A program made the position numbers and the translations under genes. A stretch of 7,216 bases of DNA. Source: an uncultured Ruminococcus sp. GTDB lineage: Bacteria > Bacillota > Clostridia > Oscillospirales > Acutalibacteraceae. The notes beneath the pieces were generated by a model. That model saw only the letters and a program-made list of their open reading frames with translations, had not been told where the DNA came from and ran no database searches. Positions 1 to 5,536 of the stretch are shown here, in pieces (position 1 is the stretch's first letter; every line of letters starts with the position of its first letter). The stretch covers positions 1-7,216 of the forward strand of contig CACXGH010000206.1 of NCBI GenBank assembly GCA_902767175.1, in the 5' to 3' direction.

Positions 1-2
1 CA

Positions 3-76
3 GGAGCTAAAGCTCCCCGACGTCTGTTGACGGCGTCGCTCGCTCCAATCAAGCGAGCTTGTTGGAGCTTTGCTCC
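3..76. repeat. Palindrome-rich intergenic element at left edge
   Basis: Several hairpins are packed into about 75 bases. GGAGCT (3-8) faces AGCTCC (11-16) across 2 bases. CGACG (18-22) faces CGTCG (34-38). GCTCCAA (42-48) plus CAAG (50-53) pairs with CTTG plus TTGGAGC (58-68), with one bulged T at 49. GGAGC (64-68) can instead pair with GCTCC (72-76). A fourth pairing, GCTCGCT (38-44) with AGCGAGC (52-58), competes with the long stem. The GGAGC/GCTCC core recurs, as in REP-like or miniature palindromic repeats. The element lies downstream of the lipoprotein gene, but no T-tract follows any stem on that strand, so it is not a classical terminator. The rest of 77-122 shows no gene. The hairpins are seen directly; the repeat-family reading is inference. 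Confidence 0.5.
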
Positions 77-122
77 TTGTTTAATGGTTCTGCATACATC
101 TGACTGTGTATAAAGCATACTG

Positions 123-1298
123 TCAGCTTTCAATATTGAATTCAAACAGCTCGGTTTCATTTGTCTTTGTCTGAATAAAAGATAAAGTGTCCGCACTTTC
201 AGGTACTTCCATGACAAACTTTCTTTCAATGTGCTTTTCGGGTGGAATAATAGTTCCGACTACACTCGGGAAAAGTGTGGAATAGCTGCTGTCCTTGTAT
301 TTTACGGTGTAATTGTCGGTGCTTACTTCCGTGAGTACCTTGGAAATGTTTTTGATCTCTACTGTCAAAGTAATATAACAGAAGCCTTCTTTTGCAGCGG
401 AAAGCTCATACTCGCTTCCGTCTGTTCTCTCACATTGTAGAAGTGAAACCTCTATTCCTTCGCTTTTTGCGTTTTTTAAAGGCTCTTGTTTGTTAACAGT
501 GATGTTATCTTTCAAGGAATAGCGATAGCTGTTGACAACTCCGATATCGTTGCAGTGAGTAAATTCACAGCAGGAAAACTCTGAAGGAGCTTCAACTGCA
601 ATGTAACCCTTCAGGGTGGAATTCCTGAAAACCGTAAGCTCACCTTTGTTGATCAGGTTTTCATACCCATTAAGCATTACAGGGAAGGCATTTATATAAT
701 TGCCAAGTGAAATTACATTGTCGTCAACAGAGGGGATAATATTATATATCGTGAGAAACGGCAGATTGTTATTGGTAGGGTTATTAAGCTCTATCTCTGC
801 GATAAGAAATACTTTTCCGTCAGAGGGCTTCTGATGTTCTTCGCCCGTTTTTATGTCATTTGCAGTATAAGCCTGTATTATTTTCATCTCAAGCTCCATG
901 TCAGCAGGCTTTTCATTATCAGATGTCTGAATAGGAATAAGCCCTCCGTCTGAATCGGGCAGCTCAATGTATTCTTCGCTGTATTCTGTCGGTACCCTGA
1001 TACTGCTTTCGGGGACATGAGAATCATATTCCGTATTGCTGTCTGTAATATCCGGAAAGCTATCTATGCTGCCGTCACTGACTGCTGACGGCTTTCCGTT
1101 TTCTCTGATTGAGATATCGGAAACTGTTTCCGAACTTTCGGTATAGCTTTCGGAAAGACTTACGTCAGTTTCGGGAATACGGCTTTGATTATCACCATTA
1201 TTTTTATCATCGGAGCAGGCACAGAAGAATGAACTCATTAAAGCAGCCGAAAGCACAGCCGCAAGAGCCGTTTTAGTGTTTTTTATTTTCGGTATCAT
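123..1298 (-). CDS. Secreted lipoprotein, Ser/Asp-rich linker plus two DUF4352-like beta-sandwich domains
   Basis: Predicted surface lipoprotein of 391 residues with no recognisable enzymatic motif. Residues 1-28 form a lipoprotein signal peptide: a basic start (KIKNTK), a hydrophobic core (about 11-25) and a lipobox-like F-C-A-C whose lipidated cysteine is most likely Cys28. The lipobox is imperfect (Phe at -3, Cys at -2). Residues 29-130 are a low-complexity Ser/Asp/Glu linker, probably crossing the cell wall. Two similar modules follow, about 131-270 and 280-391. Each has the DUF4352-like pattern of a conserved beta strand ending in an Asn (FLIAEIELNNP; ITLTVEIKNIS) and a late G-x-I-x-x-E/P turn before an aromatic or Phe-Val strand. 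Such domains usually bind ligands or proteins at the surface; the partner is unknown. The ATG start is 6 bases from a GGGAGG site (1305-1310) and has its own promoter. Module 1 has a cysteine cluster (Cys243, Cys244, Cys249), unusual for an exported Firmicute protein. Lipoprotein call fairly sure; domain family moderately sure. Confidence 0.85.
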   Translation of the reverse strand: MIPKIKNTKTALAAVLSAALMSSFFCACSDDKNNGDNQSRIPETDVSLSESYTESSETVSDISIRENGKPSAVSDGSIDSFPDITDSNTEYDSHVPESSIRVPTEYSEEYIELPDSDGGLIPIQTSDNEKPADMELEMKIIQAYTANDIKTGEEHQKPSDGKVFLIAEIELNNPTNNNLPFLTIYNIIPSVDDNVISLGNYINAFPVMLNGYENLINKGELTVFRNSTLKGYIAVEAPSEFSCCEFTHCNDIGVVNSYRYSLKDNITVNKQEPLKNAKSEGIEVSLLQCERTDGSEYELSAAKEGFCYITLTVEIKNISKVLTEVSTDNYTVKYKDSSYSTLFPSVVGTIIPPEKHIERKFVMEVPESADTLSFIQTKTNETELFEFNIES

Positions 1299-1332
1299 AT
1301 CTATCCTCCCTTATATCTGTAAATTTATACTA

Positions 1333-1361
1333 TTTATATCACAGAGAAACAAATATGTCAA
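1333..1361 (-). promoter_or_regulatory. Sigma-A promoter of the lipoprotein gene
   Basis: Read on the minus strand, a perfect TTGACA (1361-1356) is separated by exactly 17 bases from TATAAA (1338-1333). The bases just upstream of the -10 read TGTGA, giving the Gram-positive TRTG/extended -10 motif. Predicted transcription start is near 1326, leaving a leader of about 28 bases with the GGGAGG site. Confidence 0.78.
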
Positions 1362-1375
1362 ATACACAAAAATAT

Positions 1376-1419
1376 AAACAAAAGCAGGCACGGTATACTC
1401 ACAAAAGAATACCGTGCCT
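1376..1419 (-). terminator. Rho-independent terminator of the LytTR-ABC operon
   Basis: An 11-bp perfect stem pairs AGGCACGGTAT (1386-1396) with ATACCGTGCCT (1409-1419) around a 12-base loop. On the minus strand it is followed by GC then TTTTGTTT, an interrupted U-tract. It lies about 140 bases past the permease stop and just upstream of the lipoprotein promoter, so it would insulate the two transcripts. Confidence 0.72.
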
Positions 1420-1435
1420 TGAATTCTGTATTAAG

Positions 1436-1549
1436 CAGACCGTAAAGCAAGGCTGTGACTTGCCCGTGCCGTATGCTGCGGATAATTTTCAGTAACAGAT
1501 CGAACGGAGAGTGAGCGCCGGCACGAATGGTCTGGTGCGGTTACGCACC
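1436..1549. other. Nested inverted repeats, possible structured RNA
   Basis: This gene-free stretch contains inverted repeats that nest as a three-way junction. P1 is CAGACC (1436-1441) with GGTCTG (1529-1534). P2 is GCAAG (1447-1451) with CTTGC (1459-1463) around a 7-base loop. P3 is CGTGCCG (1465-1471) with CGGCACG (1519-1525). An adjoining hairpin, GGTGCG (1534-1539) with CGCACC (1544-1549) and loop GTTA, touches P1 at one base. On the plus strand P1 gains a G-U wobble (1442/1528) plus a U-A pair (1443/1527), which favours a plus-strand RNA. On the minus strand the segment would be the 3' UTR of the ABC operon, ending at the terminator at 1386-1419. I do not recognise a named riboswitch or ncRNA, and no plus-strand promoter was found. 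Confidence 0.35.
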
Positions 1550-1560
1550 GCTGCAGGGAG

Positions 1561-2418
1561 TTATTTGTTTTTTTTGCGTGTGACCGCAATACCTATGGCA
1601 TAGAATATCATCGCAGCGGCGAGTATATAGAGAATGCTTTCGAGAGTGGTGAAGGTGTGATCGAACGCATTGAACTCAACACCCATTTCAAGTTTGAATT
1701 CGCTTTTATAGCTATCAGGAACATTCTTGAAGCTTTCATGTATGGGATCAGCCATGAGTATCTTTCTGAACAGTGACGCTGCATGGGAAATAGGGAAGAA
1801 CTCTATTACACACTGAATGGATTTGTCTGTGCTGCCTATCGGGAGATATATTCCCGTTACAAAGCCTATAAGTGTTCCTATGATCGTACTTGCTGTTGCA
1901 AATGCATTCTGGCTTGTGAAGAGTGAAACTACAAGATACATCATTGCCGAGCTTACAAGAACAGAAATAAGTATCGTGCCGAGCATCTGAAGAAGTGCAG
2001 TCGCTGAAAGCAGTGCATAACCCTTTACTGCAAAGTATATTTCAATAACCGCAAGGGCAAATACAGACATTATTACGCCTATCGTGAATGAACTGAGTAT
2101 GTAGCCGGCGGCAATAGAACGGGATTTTATAGGGGCACAGCGGAAGTCCTTGTATATCTTCTTTGTCTTGTCGCTGACTATCGCTCCGAATGAGCCGAGT
2201 GTAGTTGATACGGGTGTTACGGCAAGAATGCCTGCCATTATCCAGCTGTCCATCAGCCTTTGTGCATCGGGAACCTTGTCCTTTACTGAGCCGACAAGCT
2301 GGTCGCCTAAAAATAAAACATACAGACCGAGTACGATGAGTACGGCGAGAAGTGAGAAAAATACAGAGGATTTATCTCTGAAATATATCCTGAGGTTTCT
2401 TCTGGCAAAGCTTATCAT
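1561..2418 (-). CDS. ABC-2 type transporter permease (DrrB-like)
   Basis: Membrane subunit of an ABC exporter, 285 residues, in the usual range for ABC-2 permeases. About six membrane helices are visible: 19-37, 58-82, 102-131, 137-167, 173-194 and 259-279. An amphipathic stretch at 201-223 and a polar extracytoplasmic loop (about 224-258) precede the last helix. The N-terminus has a short basic amphipathic helix (RRNLRIYFRDK) before helix 1. The sequence IVSDKTKKIYKDFRCAPIKSR after helix 2 matches the cytoplasmic coupling region of this family (E/D-x-x-x-G/K-x-x-x-x-L/F-x-x-x-P). The ATG overlaps the ATPase stop as ATGA, and AAGGAG (2427-2432) sits 8 bases upstream, so the two subunits are translationally coupled. 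The substrate cannot be read from sequence; relatives export drugs, peptides, lantibiotics or lipid-linked molecules. Confidence 0.9.
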   Translation of the reverse strand: MISFARRNLRIYFRDKSSVFFSLLAVLIVLGLYVLFLGDQLVGSVKDKVPDAQRLMDSWIMAGILAVTPVSTTLGSFGAIVSDKTKKIYKDFRCAPIKSRSIAAGYILSSFTIGVIMSVFALAVIEIYFAVKGYALLSATALLQMLGTILISVLVSSAMMYLVVSLFTSQNAFATASTIIGTLIGFVTGIYLPIGSTDKSIQCVIEFFPISHAASLFRKILMADPIHESFKNVPDSYKSEFKLEMGVEFNAFDHTFTTLESILYILAAAMIFYAIGIAVTRKKNK

Positions 2419-3335
2419 TCCCTTATCTCCTTTCCTGTTATAGCAATAAATGCATCGTCCATTGTTCCGCTTATTACCTCAAAGCTCTTTATTTCACTGC
2501 GGTATTTATCTAAGAGAGGAAGTGCTTCGAGGGTAGAGGAAATGCTTATCTTTATTGTATCGGCAATTTCTGTAAAGCTGATATTATCGGCCCTGAGCTG
2601 AGAAGTCAGCTTTTCACGGCTTTCATTTCCGGGTACAAGTCTGAGTGTGTCGCCTGCATACTTTTCCTTGAGCTGCGAGGGTGTGCCCTTTGCGGATATT
2701 TCTCCGTTATCAATAACGACAACATAATCGGCTTCTGCAGCTTCTTCCATATAATGAGTTGTCAGAAAGACAGTCATTCCCGTTTCTTCCTGCAGTCTCC
2801 GTATAGTCTCCCATACACTTTTTCTTGTCTGAGGGTCAAGACCTGTTGTAGGCTCATCAAGGAAAAGTATCTTAGGAGTATTTACGAGCGCCCTTGCAAT
2901 ATCTGCTCTGCGGCGCTGTCCGCCTGAGAGCCTGCCGTATTTTCTGTCCTTGAATTCATCAACCTCTGCTGCAGCTATCGCTTTATTTACGGCTTCCCTG
3001 AGCTTTTCTCCCTTTAGTCCGTAGAGAGAGCCTCTCATCTCTATGTTCTCCTTTACAGTCAGAAGCTCATCGAGCATATTGTCCTGAAATACAGCGCCTA
3101 TCCTTCGTCTTATAGCGTCATCGTCCTTTCCGAGCTGCTGACCGTCTATAGTAACGCTGCCTTCGTCCTTCCTGAGAAATGTAGTTATTATATCTATAGT
3201 GGTGGATTTGCCTGCACCGTTAGGTCCGAGAAACGCAAAGAGCTTTCCTTGTTCGACATAAAAGCTGATACCCTTAACGGCATGAACATTGCCATAGGAT
3301 TTTTTCAGTCCGTCAACTTCAATTATCTTGCTCAT
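2415..3335 (-). CDS. ABC transporter ATP-binding protein (DrrA/CcmA-like) with C-terminal extension
   Basis: ATPase that powers the adjacent permease, 306 residues. All catalytic motifs are intact: Walker A GPNGAGKST (37-45), Q-loop Gln84 (VFQDN), signature LSGGQ (136-140), Walker B ILFLDE (156-161) with catalytic Glu161, D-loop GLD (165-167) and H-loop His194 (LTTHYMEEA). Residues about 225-306 form the extra C-terminal domain typical of DrrA-type subunits (DUF4162-like), containing LRLVPG and ending SGTMDDAFIAITGKE. The gene starts inside the DUF3021 gene with a 17-base overlap and a modest AGGAAA site (3350-3345). Its stop overlaps the permease start. One nucleotide-binding subunit plus one permease implies a 2+2 transporter. 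Substrate unknown. Confidence 0.95.
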   Translation of the reverse strand: MSKIIEVDGLKKSYGNVHAVKGISFYVEQGKLFAFLGPNGAGKSTTIDIITTFLRKDEGSVTIDGQQLGKDDDAIRRRIGAVFQDNMLDELLTVKENIEMRGSLYGLKGEKLREAVNKAIAAAEVDEFKDRKYGRLSGGQRRRADIARALVNTPKILFLDEPTTGLDPQTRKSVWETIRRLQEETGMTVFLTTHYMEEAAEADYVVVIDNGEISAKGTPSQLKEKYAGDTLRLVPGNESREKLTSQLRADNISFTEIADTIKISISSTLEALPLLDKYRSEIKSFEVISGTMDDAFIAITGKEIRE

Positions 3336-3789
3336 TTCTTTTCATTTCCTTTCTTTCCTTTATTTTTTTGTTTATCTCCTTTTCGGTCATTCTGTCGTTT
3401 ATCAAAAACAACACCAATGTAGCAAAATATACCGCAGCTATGATACACAGAGGATATATAACCTCATAGCTGAACAGATCAAACCAATTAAATACAAAAC
3501 CGCCGAGACCAAGTACGGGAACGGCTACATCGAAAAAACCTACGATCATATCAAGTACCGAAAATCCATATCCCTCTGTATGGGAAATGAACATATCCGA
3601 AAAAAACATAAGTACAGCGATGATAAGACAGATTGCAGACAGTTCAATGTTTATCAGCCAGACATTATCATAAATATTGATAGAATCAATGTAGTTCATG
3701 ACAGAAAGTATCATGTTCGCCATTGTATACGAAACACAGTAGGAAATACCGTATCTCTTAAGTCGGTGCAATAATGATTTTTCCTTCAT
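3319..3789 (-). CDS. DUF3021 four-helix membrane protein, partner of the LytTR regulator
   Basis: Small integral membrane protein of 156 residues with four predicted helices (about 13-33, 45-67, 77-99, 107-130). The ends are charged: a basic N-terminus (MKEKSLLHRLKRYG) and a C-terminal tail of alternating Lys/Glu (131-156) that is probably a cytoplasmic helix. Topology and length fit DUF3021, a Firmicute family usually encoded just after a stand-alone LytTR gene. In streptococcal LytTR regulatory systems (HdrRM, BrsRM) the membrane partner restrains the LytTR protein. The same role here is inference from context. It starts 10 bases after the LytTR stop with AGGAGG overlapping that stop, so the two are almost certainly cotranslated. 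The family call rests on topology and neighbourhood rather than strong motifs. Confidence 0.75.
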   Translation of the reverse strand: MKEKSLLHRLKRYGISYCVSYTMANMILSVMNYIDSINIYDNVWLINIELSAICLIIAVLMFFSDMFISHTEGYGFSVLDMIVGFFDVAVPVLGLGGFVFNWFDLFSYEVIYPLCIIAAVYFATLVLFLINDRMTEKEINKKIKERKEMKRNEQDN

Positions 3790-3799
3790 AGTATCCTCC

Positions 3800-4237
3800 T
3801 CACAATCCTAACTTCTTTTTAAATGCGGGTACATAATGACGGTTTATAATGACCTTTTCGTTGTTCTGCAGGGTAGCCTCCATTTTGCCGTTAAGAGATA
3901 TTTTTACTCTGTCAAGTACATCGGTGTTAAGTATACATGACTTGCTTATCCGTACAAAGCTTGTGTTATTAAAAAGTTCTTCAAGTTCATACAGCTTAAG
4001 CTCTGATGAATAAACTTCGTCTTTGCAGTATACAAAGCTCTTTTCCTCTACGCTTTCAAAATAGTAAATATCCTCAGCTCTTATCCTGCTTGAAAACCCG
4101 TCCTTCTTAACCGTAATATGCTTCTCGTCATTCTGTGCAATATCTATTATTTTCTGCAGCTTTTCATCTATGGTGCTGCAGCGTATGTCTATTTCGGTTT
4201 CGGTGTATTCCGATGACCGTTCAAGTCTCAGCTTCAA
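3800..4237 (-). CDS. Stand-alone LytTR-domain transcriptional regulator, TTG start
   Basis: DNA-binding regulator of 145 residues with no receiver (phosphoacceptor) domain, so it is not a standard response regulator. Residues 1-45 match the short N-terminal segment of this class (MKLRLERSSEYTETEIDIRC). The LytTR domain occupies about 45-143, with the hallmarks RAEDIYYFES, the ELEELF helix, FVRISKSCILNTD (94-106) and NEKVIINRHYVPAFKKKL (126-144). LytTR proteins bind direct-repeat sites through a ten-stranded beta fold. The first codon is TTG: no upstream or early ATG exists in frame, and the next Met is residue 119. A strong AAAGGAGGG lies 9 bases upstream, and the resulting N-terminus matches relatives. 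It is the first gene of the operon and probably activates it, perhaps including itself. Its usual partner, DUF3021, follows directly. Confidence 0.93.
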   Translation of the reverse strand: MKLRLERSSEYTETEIDIRCSTIDEKLQKIIDIAQNDEKHITVKKDGFSSRIRAEDIYYFESVEEKSFVYCKDEVYSSELKLYELEELFNNTSFVRISKSCILNTDVLDRVKISLNGKMEATLQNNEKVIINRHYVPAFKKKLGL

Positions 4238-4246
4238 GCTTTGTTT

Positions 4247-4255
4247 CCCTCCTTT
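4247..4255 (-). promoter_or_regulatory. Ribosome binding site that fixes the TTG start of the LytTR gene
   Basis: On the minus strand the sequence reads AAAGGAGGG, a near-perfect anti-16S match, 9 bases before TTG at 4237. No ATG or GTG alternative sits at a workable distance, so the TTG start is the best reading. Confidence 0.75.
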
Positions 4256-4268
4256 GTTTTGTCTGAAA

Positions 4269-4282
4269 ATATGATATCATAT
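4269..4282. promoter_or_regulatory. Perfect 14-bp palindrome upstream of the LytTR operon
   Basis: ATATGAT is followed directly by ATCATAT, a perfect palindrome 32 bases upstream of the LytTR start and flanked by A- and T-runs. It sits where the operon promoter must be: a TTGAAA-like -35 (4292-4287, minus) lies just upstream, but no -10 at 17 bases is convincing. LytTR sites are normally direct repeats, so a dimeric repressor such as the neighbouring PadR is a possible ligand. This is inference. Confidence 0.4.
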
Positions 4283-4299
4283 CCTTTTTCAAAAATAAA

Positions 4300-4540
4300 C
4301 CGTATTTAGGCAAGATGCATTTTAATGAGGTTGAAATGCAGTTCGCATTAGCAGTGATATATACTCGTTGGTGTAAAGTGATTTCGGAAAATTTCGCAGC
4401 GCAGTCAGAGATGAAATACGATGGAAGCGGCAGGCTGATGCTGTGTTGAAGTAATAATGATAAATAACAGAGTGAGCACTATTGTTAATTTACATCGGAA
4501 GCTCCGGAAGGAGGTGCCATTGCGGTGCACTCCGCCGGTC
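4300..4540. other. Gene-free divergent intergenic region with several hairpins
   Basis: This is most of the 365-base gap between the divergent regulators. TGCATTT (4316-4322) pairs with AAATGCA (4334-4340), but AATGC (4335-4339) can instead pair with GCATT (4345-4349), so the two hairpins exclude each other. TAACA (4465-4469) plus AGTG (4471-4474) pairs with CACT (4477-4480) plus TGTTA (4483-4487). CTCC (4502-4505) faces GGAG (4510-4513), and GGAG (4510-4513) plus TGC (4515-4517) faces GCA (4527-4529) plus CTCC (4530-4533). The last stretch is GC-rich against an AT-rich background. An open frame at 4315-4449 (44 codons) has no convincing ribosome site. No known RNA family is recognised. Confidence 0.4.
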
Positions 4541-4546
4541 TCAAAC

Positions 4547-4584
4547 AGTACTTGACAAGTAATACTGTGTGATGTATAGTATTA
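4547..4584. promoter_or_regulatory. Candidate PadR operator overlapping the padR promoter
   Basis: TAATACT (4560-4566) and AGTATTA (4578-4584) form a perfect 7-base inverted repeat with an 11-base centre that covers the -10. TACTTG (4549-4554) and CAAGTA (4556-4561) form a second perfect inverted repeat over the -35. The tetramer TACT or its complement AGTA occurs five times between 4547 and 4581. Position over the promoter fits autorepression, the common mode for PadR genes that lead their operon. No known consensus is matched exactly. Confidence 0.5.
4552..4580 (+). promoter_or_regulatory. Sigma-A promoter of the padR-HAAS-DUF4097 operon
   Basis: Perfect TTGACA (4552-4557), 17-base spacer, then TATAGT (4575-4580). 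Predicted start is near 4587, leaving a leader of only about 16 bases that contains GGGAGG (4591-4596), 6 bases from the ATG at 4603. Confidence 0.85.
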
Positions 4585-4602
4585 TATGAAGGGAGGTATT
4601 TT

Positions 4603-4935
4603 ATGGATATTCAGCTTAAACGGGGACTGCTTGATATCTGCGTACTTTCAGCAATGAAAAATAACGACTCATACGGATATAAGATAATAAAAGATATAAA
4701 GCCGTATATCGACATATCCGAGTCAACTCTTTATCCTATTCTGCGAAGGCTTGAAGGCAACGGAATGATAACAGTCCGTTCGGAAGAATTCAACGGCAGG
4801 CTCAGAAAATACTATCATATCACACCGCTCGGGAAAAAGCGGCTTGCGGACTTCTATGATGAATGGAAGGAAATAGACGCAATTTATCAGTATGTTATAA
4901 GGGAGGATTATGACAATGACAAAAATGCAGTTTGA
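4603..4935 (+). CDS. PadR-family transcriptional regulator (short form)
   Basis: Winged-helix repressor of 110 residues, the short PadR class with a single C-terminal dimerisation helix. The N-terminal helix QLKRGLLDICVLSAM, the SYGYKI motif (23-28), the recognition helix ESTLYPILRRLE (40-51), and the wing GMITVRSEEFNGRLRKYYHIT (54-74) are all typical. The last helix covers about 75-100. PadR proteins bind palindromic sites as dimers and often release DNA on binding a hydrophobic compound. Many short PadRs are cotranscribed with a HAAS-domain membrane protein, as here, which may pass an envelope signal. Its 3' end overlaps the next gene by 20 bases. Self-repression is likely from the inverted repeats over its promoter. 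No ligand can be predicted. Confidence 0.95.
   Translation: MDIQLKRGLLDICVLSAMKNNDSYGYKIIKDIKPYIDISESTLYPILRRLEGNGMITVRSEEFNGRLRKYYHITPLGKKRLADFYDEWKEIDAIYQYVIREDYDNDKNAV
4901..4906 (+). promoter_or_regulatory. Ribosome binding site that decides the HAAS gene start
   Basis: GGGAGG lies inside the padR 3' end. It is 3 bases from an ATG at 4910 but 9 bases from the ATG at 4916, so the second ATG is preferred. That start also gives the usual family N-terminus MTKMQFE. Confidence 0.65.
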
Positions 4936-5536
4936 AACATCGCTCAGGGCAAGACTGAGAGGGATACCTGAGAATGAGGTGAACAGATATGTCGAATATT
5001 ATATGGAGATGATAAACGACAGAATTGATGAAGGAATGGGAGAAGATGAGGCTGTTGCCGCGGTAGGACATCTTGACGATATCGAAGCAAGGATACGCTC
5101 AGAAAGACAGCAGCAGTTCGTTAACAGTGCTAAACCTGAGGGAAAGAAAAAGCTAAGCTCGGGTGCGGCAGCTGCCATTATCATAGGATGTATACTGTTT
5201 TCTCCCCTTATCATAGGACTTTTGGGTATAGCGATCGGGCTTGTTTTTGGCGTGATAGGTATTGCTATCGGTCTGTTTTTTGCAGCGGTAGGAATTTATA
5301 TCGGAGCATTGGCTTGTGTAGCGGCAGGGTTCGGCATAATGTTCATAAGTATATTTTCTTTCAGTGCAGGAATGCCTGCAAACGGACTTTTTATGCTCGG
5401 GGGCGGATTTTTCCTGACGGGTATTTCTATACTGATTGTCATAGCACTGAACAGACTTGCTGCCTTGATAATAAGGTCAATAGGCAGACTGTTCATGAGA
5501 ATTGACAGAAGATTTGCAAGAGGAGGAATGGTCTGA
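4916..5536 (+). CDS. HAAS/DUF1700-domain membrane protein
   Basis: PadR-linked membrane protein of 206 residues from the preferred start. Residues 1-62 are a HAAS (HTH-associated alpha-helical signalling, DUF1700) domain: MTKMQFETSLRARLRGIPENEVNRYVEYYMEMINDRIDEGMGEDEAV, followed by AVGHLDDIEARI. The D-R-I-D/E-E-G-M-x-E-D-E-A-V motif and the terminal A-V-G-H-L-D match the family closely. A short charged linker (about 63-82) leads into a strongly hydrophobic Gly/Ile-rich region with about four helices between 83 and 180, then a basic cytoplasmic tail (RLFMRIDRRFARGG). HAAS domains occur mainly beside PadR genes and are thought to modulate the regulator; direct contact is inference. Coding overlaps padR by 20 bases and the downstream gene by 1 base, so all three are translationally coupled. 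Confidence 0.9.
   Translation: MTKMQFETSLRARLRGIPENEVNRYVEYYMEMINDRIDEGMGEDEAVAAVGHLDDIEARIRSERQQQFVNSAKPEGKKKLSSGAAAAIIIGCILFSPLIIGLLGIAIGLVFGVIGIAIGLFFAAVGIYIGALACVAAGFGIMFISIFSFSAGMPANGLFMLGGGFFLTGISILIVIALNRLAALIIRSIGRLFMRIDRRFARGGMV

Noticed and set aside
1..122. Left-edge hairpins as the terminator of the lipoprotein gene
   Set aside because: None of the stems is followed by a T-run on the minus strand.
1500..1560. T-box or cobalamin riboswitch suggested by GC-rich stems
   Set aside because: The T-box core (GGTGG-type antiterminator bulge) and the cobalamin B12-box are not present, and the element lies downstream of, not before, the nearest gene on the minus strand.
3328..3774. Plus-strand open frame of 148 codons opposite DUF3021
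   Set aside because: It mirrors a well-supported membrane-protein gene, has no ribosome site and has a composition typical of an antisense shadow.
4315..4449. Open frame of 44 codons on the plus strand beginning MHFNEVEMQF
   Set aside because: There is no convincing ribosome site, it contains hairpin sequence at its start, and the product resembles no family I know. It is probably chance, although a decayed gene fragment cannot be excluded.
4502..4514. TCCGGAAGGAGG resembles the conserved tip of bacterial SRP RNA
   Set aside because: The following AAGCAGC-type segment and the long flanking helix are missing, so the resemblance is a short coincidence.
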